NCBI GenBank assembly: GCA_036277635.1
Contig: DASUMP010000028.1
Span: 1 to 8,178, forward strand
Reading direction: 5' to 3'
Source of the DNA: DASUMP01 sp036277635
Lineage (GTDB): Bacteria > Actinomycetota > Acidimicrobiia > IMCC26256 > PALSA-610
Length of the DNA: 8,178 nt
This document shows positions 6,201 to 8,178 of this stretch, piece by piece. The notes under the pieces were generated by a model that was not told the DNA's origin, did not search any database, and saw nothing but the letters and a program-made list of their open reading frames with translations. How positions within the stretch are numbered: the first letter of the stretch is position 1; the number at the start of each line of letters is the position of its first letter. Position numbers and translations under genes: made by a program.

Positions 6201-6733
6201 GCCATGGCGTGGAGCAGGTCGAGCGCGAGCTCGGGCGACAGCTGCGCGCCGTCGATGGTGCGCACGCGCACGCGCGGCTCGAGCTCGTCGAGCATCGCCG
6301 CGGTGTTCGCCACGAGCACGCCGAGGTGCGCGAGGTAGAGGTCGGCGTCGGACTCGCGGTCGAGGCTGGCGAGCAAGGTGGCGATCGGCACGTCGACGTC
6401 GATCACCGTGTCGGGAGTGGCGACCGGGGTGGCGAGCATCCATCGGGCTTGCGCGGGCGTGCGCGGGAAGCCGTCGAGGATCCAGCCGCGGCGCATCGTG
6501 GCGAGTCGGGGTTCGAGGAGTGCGTACACGATCTCGTCGGGGACGAGCTCGCCGCGTTCGAGGGCGCCGGCGGCGACGAGCCCGGCACGTGACCCCTGCC
6601 GGGCTTCGTGCTCGAGGAGCGACCCCACCGACAGGACCGGCACTTCGAGCGCGCGGCCGAGGCGCCGAGCGTGCGGTCGGCGACACGGACCGGGCGGGCC
6701 GATCACGGCGATTCTGCGGACCGGGCGGTCCAT
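6197..6733 (-). CDS. Adenylate-kinase-like protein with degenerate P-loop and no LID (probable pseudoenzyme)
   Basis: 178 residues from the ATG at 6731-6733, which has GGGAG (complement of 6740-6744) 6 nt upstream. The frame is open further upstream, but that extension shows no family sequence. Adenylate kinase landmarks appear in order: 'IGPPG' (11-15), 'SVGSLLEHE' (35-43) where the family has S-T-G-D-L-L-R, 'GELVPDEIV' (61-69), 'DGFPRT' (87-92) and 'DVDVP' (112-116). However, the nucleotide loop G-x-x-G-x-G-K-G-T reads G-P-P-G-P-C-R-R-P: the Lys is Arg (R18), and the following Gly and Thr are lost. The AMP-binding Thr and Arg are V36 and E41. The LID domain is absent, and the family's usual length of about 190-215 is reduced. 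The AMP-contact arginine of GFPRT (R91) remains. Normal phosphotransfer from ATP is therefore unlikely; it may bind a nucleotide or have another role. It is not the housekeeping adk. Confidence 0.8.
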   Translation of the reverse strand: MDRPVRRIAVIGPPGPCRRPHARRLGRALEVPVLSVGSLLEHEARQGSRAGLVAAGALERGELVPDEIVYALLEPRLATMRRGWILDGFPRTPAQARWMLATPVATPDTVIDVDVPIATLLASLDRESDADLYLAHLGVLVANTAAMLDELEPRVRVRTIDGAQLSPELALDLLHAMA

Positions 6734-6884
6734 GCTGCGCTCCCACGTCGAGTGTGGTCGCAGCCTGAACCGGCGTCGGTCGCACCGGGAGAGACCTACG
6801 TCCCGATCTTCGACCCGCCGGGTCCCGAACGCCGGGGTCGTGCAGAATGCGCTGGCAAAGTTGCTGACGCAAGGAGTCGAACCG

Positions 6885-7199
6885 ATGGGCAACTACGTCT
6901 TCGCGTACACCGGTGGGAAGATGGCCGAGACCCCGGCCGAACAGGAGGCCGCGATGGCGGCGTGGGGCGCGTGGTTCGGTGTGCTCGGCGCGGCGGTCGT
7001 CGACGGCGGCGCGCCGTTCGCGATGTCGAAGGTCGTGAAGGGCGACGGATCGGTCGCCGACGGCGGCCCGTCGGGGCTCTCCGGCTACTCGATCGTCACC
7101 GCCGACAGCCTCGCGGCGGCCGCGGAGCTCGCGAAGGGCTGCCCGATCCTCGCCGACGGCGGCTCGGTCGAGGTCTACGAGTCCATCGACATGATGTAG
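6885..7199 (+). CDS. YCII-family (YciI-like) protein
   Basis: A 104-residue cytosolic protein of the ferredoxin-like YCII fold. Seen in order: first strand 'YVFAYTGGK' (4-12), helix with 'AAWGAWFGVLGAAVVDGG' (25-42), the 'DGSVADGGPSGLSGYSIV' segment (54-71) corresponding to the D-G-P-x-x-x-x-G-Y-x-I region of the DGPF/YCII subgroup, helix 'SLAAAAELAKGCP' (75-87), and closing strand 'SVEVYESID' (94-102). Members are small dimers of unknown or varied function, sometimes next to sigma factors; no sigma factor is nearby here. The start is set by AAGGAG at 6871-6876, 8 nt before ATG. CAGAAT at 6843-6848 could be a -10 box but has no matching -35. The 151-nt gap from the divergent adenylate-kinase-like gene (6734-6884) shows only short GC-rich dyads such as GACCC/GGGTC at 6812-6824. 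Confidence 0.85.
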   Translation: MGNYVFAYTGGKMAETPAEQEAAMAAWGAWFGVLGAAVVDGGAPFAMSKVVKGDGSVADGGPSGLSGYSIVTADSLAAAAELAKGCPILADGGSVEVYESIDMM

Positions 7200-7212
7200 C
7201 GGCGGTCCTGCG

Positions 7213-7218
7213 TACGAT
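7213..7218 (+). promoter_or_regulatory. Probable -10 box for a leaderless transcript (aminotransferase)
   Basis: TACGAT matches 4 of 6 bases of TATAAT and the TANNNT pattern, and lies 7 nt before GTG at 7226. The 26-nt gap after the YCII gene contains no Shine-Dalgarno sequence, so the aminotransferase is probably expressed from its own leaderless mRNA. Read-through from the YCII gene is also possible. Confidence 0.5.
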
Positions 7219-7225
7219 CGGGCGC

Positions 7226-8178
7226 GTGACCGTCGACCCGGTGCTCGCGCTCGACGGGGGCACCCCGGTGCGGCGCACGCCGCTCGACTTCGCCAAGGGC
7301 GCGGCACTGATCGGCGACGACGAGCTCGCCGCGGTGACCGAGGTGCTGCGCAGCCGATCGTTGTTCCGGTACCGGGGCGATCACGAACAGGGGGCGGTCG
7401 CGGCGTTCGAGCGCGCCGCGTGCGACGCGCTCGACGTGCGCTACGCGGTGGCCGTGGCGAACGGCACCGCGGCGTTGCGGTGCTCGCTCGCGGCGCTCGG
7501 CGTCGGCTGCGGCGACGAAGTGATCGTGCCCGCGTTCACGTTCATCGCCACGGTCAACGCGGTGGTCGCGTGCGGCGCGGTGCCGGTGTTCGCGGAGGTC
7601 GACGACACGCTCGGGCTCGATGCGTCCGACGTGGCGGCGAAGATCACGCAGCACACGGCCGCGGTGGTCGCGGTGCACCTCGAGAACGTCGCGTGCGACC
7701 TCGACGCGCTGCTCGCGGTCACGGACGCACGCGCCGTGCCGGTGGTCGAGGACGCGGCGCAGGCGATCGGGGCGACGTACCACGGCCGGTCGTTGGGCAC
7801 GTTCGGTGCGCTCGGCGCGTTCTCGCTGCAGCAGGAGAAGAACATCACCGCGGGCGAGGGTGGACTCGTGGTCACCGACGACGAACGGCGCTACCTGCGC
7901 GCGGCGCGCTACCAGGACCAGGGCGGGCAGTTCGTCACGAGCTACGCGAGTACACGTGGCGACGAGCTGACCGAGCCGTTCGCGGGCGAGAACCTGCGTA
8001 TGGGCGAGCTCGCAGGCGCGGTCGCGGGTGTGCAGCTCGCGCGGTTGCCGGGGATCCTCGCCGCGCTGCGCGCGAACAAGGCGAGGATCGTCGAGGGTGT
8101 CGGATCGATCGACGGGCTGGTGCGGCGGCGCCGGCCCGACCCCGACGGCGACGGGTCGTCGAGCATCACGTGGTTCCT
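7226..8178 (+). CDS. DegT/DnrJ/EryC1/StrS-family PLP-dependent aminotransferase, 3' end missing
   Basis: 317 residues are present with no stop before the window edge; complete members have roughly 370-400, so the last 50-80 residues are outside. These enzymes transfer an amino group, usually from glutamate or glutamine, to a keto-sugar or related cyclic ketone for cell-surface glycans or natural products. Seen in order: N-terminal 'LALDGGTPVRRTP' (8-20), 'RSLFRYRG' (44-51), 'VANGTAAL' (77-84) which binds the PLP phosphate, 'GDEVIVPAFTFIATVNAV' (96-113), 'PVFAEVD' (120-126), 'VVEDAAQAIGA' (173-183) with D176 and Q179 at the cofactor ring, and 'SLQQEKNITAGEGG' (200-213) with the PLP Schiff-base lysine K205. 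All catalytic positions visible are intact. The start is GTG at 7226, preceded by a -10-like TACGAT and no ribosome site. The specific substrate cannot be assigned without downstream neighbours. Confidence 0.93.
   Translation, partial: MTVDPVLALDGGTPVRRTPLDFAKGAALIGDDELAAVTEVLRSRSLFRYRGDHEQGAVAAFERAACDALDVRYAVAVANGTAALRCSLAALGVGCGDEVIVPAFTFIATVNAVVACGAVPVFAEVDDTLGLDASDVAAKITQHTAAVVAVHLENVACDLDALLAVTDARAVPVVEDAAQAIGATYHGRSLGTFGALGAFSLQQEKNITAGEGGLVVTDDERRYLRAARYQDQGGQFVTSYASTRGDELTEPFAGENLRMGELAGAVAGVQLARLPGILAALRANKARIVEGVGSIDGLVRRRRPDPDGDGSSSITWF

Noticed and set aside
6786..6824. Short dyads in the gap before the YCII gene (CGGGA/TCCCG and GACCC/GGGTC)
   Set aside because: Arms of only 5 bp are expected often in DNA this rich in G and C, so they were not annotated as regulatory sites.
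6734..6892. Longer N-terminus for the adenylate-kinase-like protein starting at 6892
   Set aside because: It would add 53 residues without any family similarity and overlap the start of the divergent YCII gene, while ATG 6733 has a GGGAG site at proper spacing and begins right before the first strand.
4557..7307. 916-codon open frame on the minus strand across four genes
   Set aside because: It lies antisense to the small membrane protein, the cyclase, the YCII gene and the aminotransferase start, and out of frame with the adenylate-kinase-like gene. It has very low-complexity Arg/Ala/His composition and no recognisable domain, whereas the opposing frames have clear motifs.

Overview
The window is an ordinary-looking stretch of a high-GC actinobacterial chromosome. 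Codons end almost always in G or C, coding is dense, and there is a cell-wall surface protein with an LPXTG-type signal and neocarzinostatin-like domains. It also has an alpha/beta-hydrolase–adenylyl cyclase fusion of a kind known from mycobacteria, and several apparently leaderless starts. The combination suggests Actinomycetota, possibly an Acidimicrobiia-like lineage; that placement is inference. I see no rRNA, tRNA, CRISPR array, insertion sequence or phage gene.

Layout. (1) 1-251: the C-terminal end of a SRPBCC-like protein, converging on the next gene. (2) 259-3415: a drug-efflux type cassette. A DHA2/QacA-type 14-helix MFS exporter (minus strand) is divergent from a TetR-family regulator, which is followed 28 nt later by a classical short-chain dehydrogenase. 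The 99-nt divergent gap holds a 33-bp palindrome that covers the -10 box of a clear exporter promoter, so the regulator very probably represses the exporter and perhaps itself. (3) 3416-4533: a secreted, sortase-anchored protein with two neocarzinostatin-like domains, preceded by a possible DevR/DosR-like box and an inverted repeat. (4) 4534-6200: a 95-residue membrane protein whose start codon lies inside a perfect 14-bp inverted repeat, then a 439-residue hydrolase–class III cyclase fusion resembling mycobacterial Rv1900c. (5) 6197-6733, minus strand: a short adenylate-kinase homologue with a ruined P-loop and no LID, whose stop overlaps that of the cyclase gene. (6) 6885-8178: a YCII-family protein, then a DegT/DnrJ/EryC1/StrS aminotransferase cut by the window edge.

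Only the exporter, TetR regulator and dehydrogenase form a convincing functional unit. The other genes look like separate small transcription units. The points most worth a second look are the adenylate-kinase pseudoenzyme beside a cyclase, the two-domain neocarzinostatin-like surface protein, and the hairpin over a start codon. No complete undescribed multi-gene system is demonstrated here.
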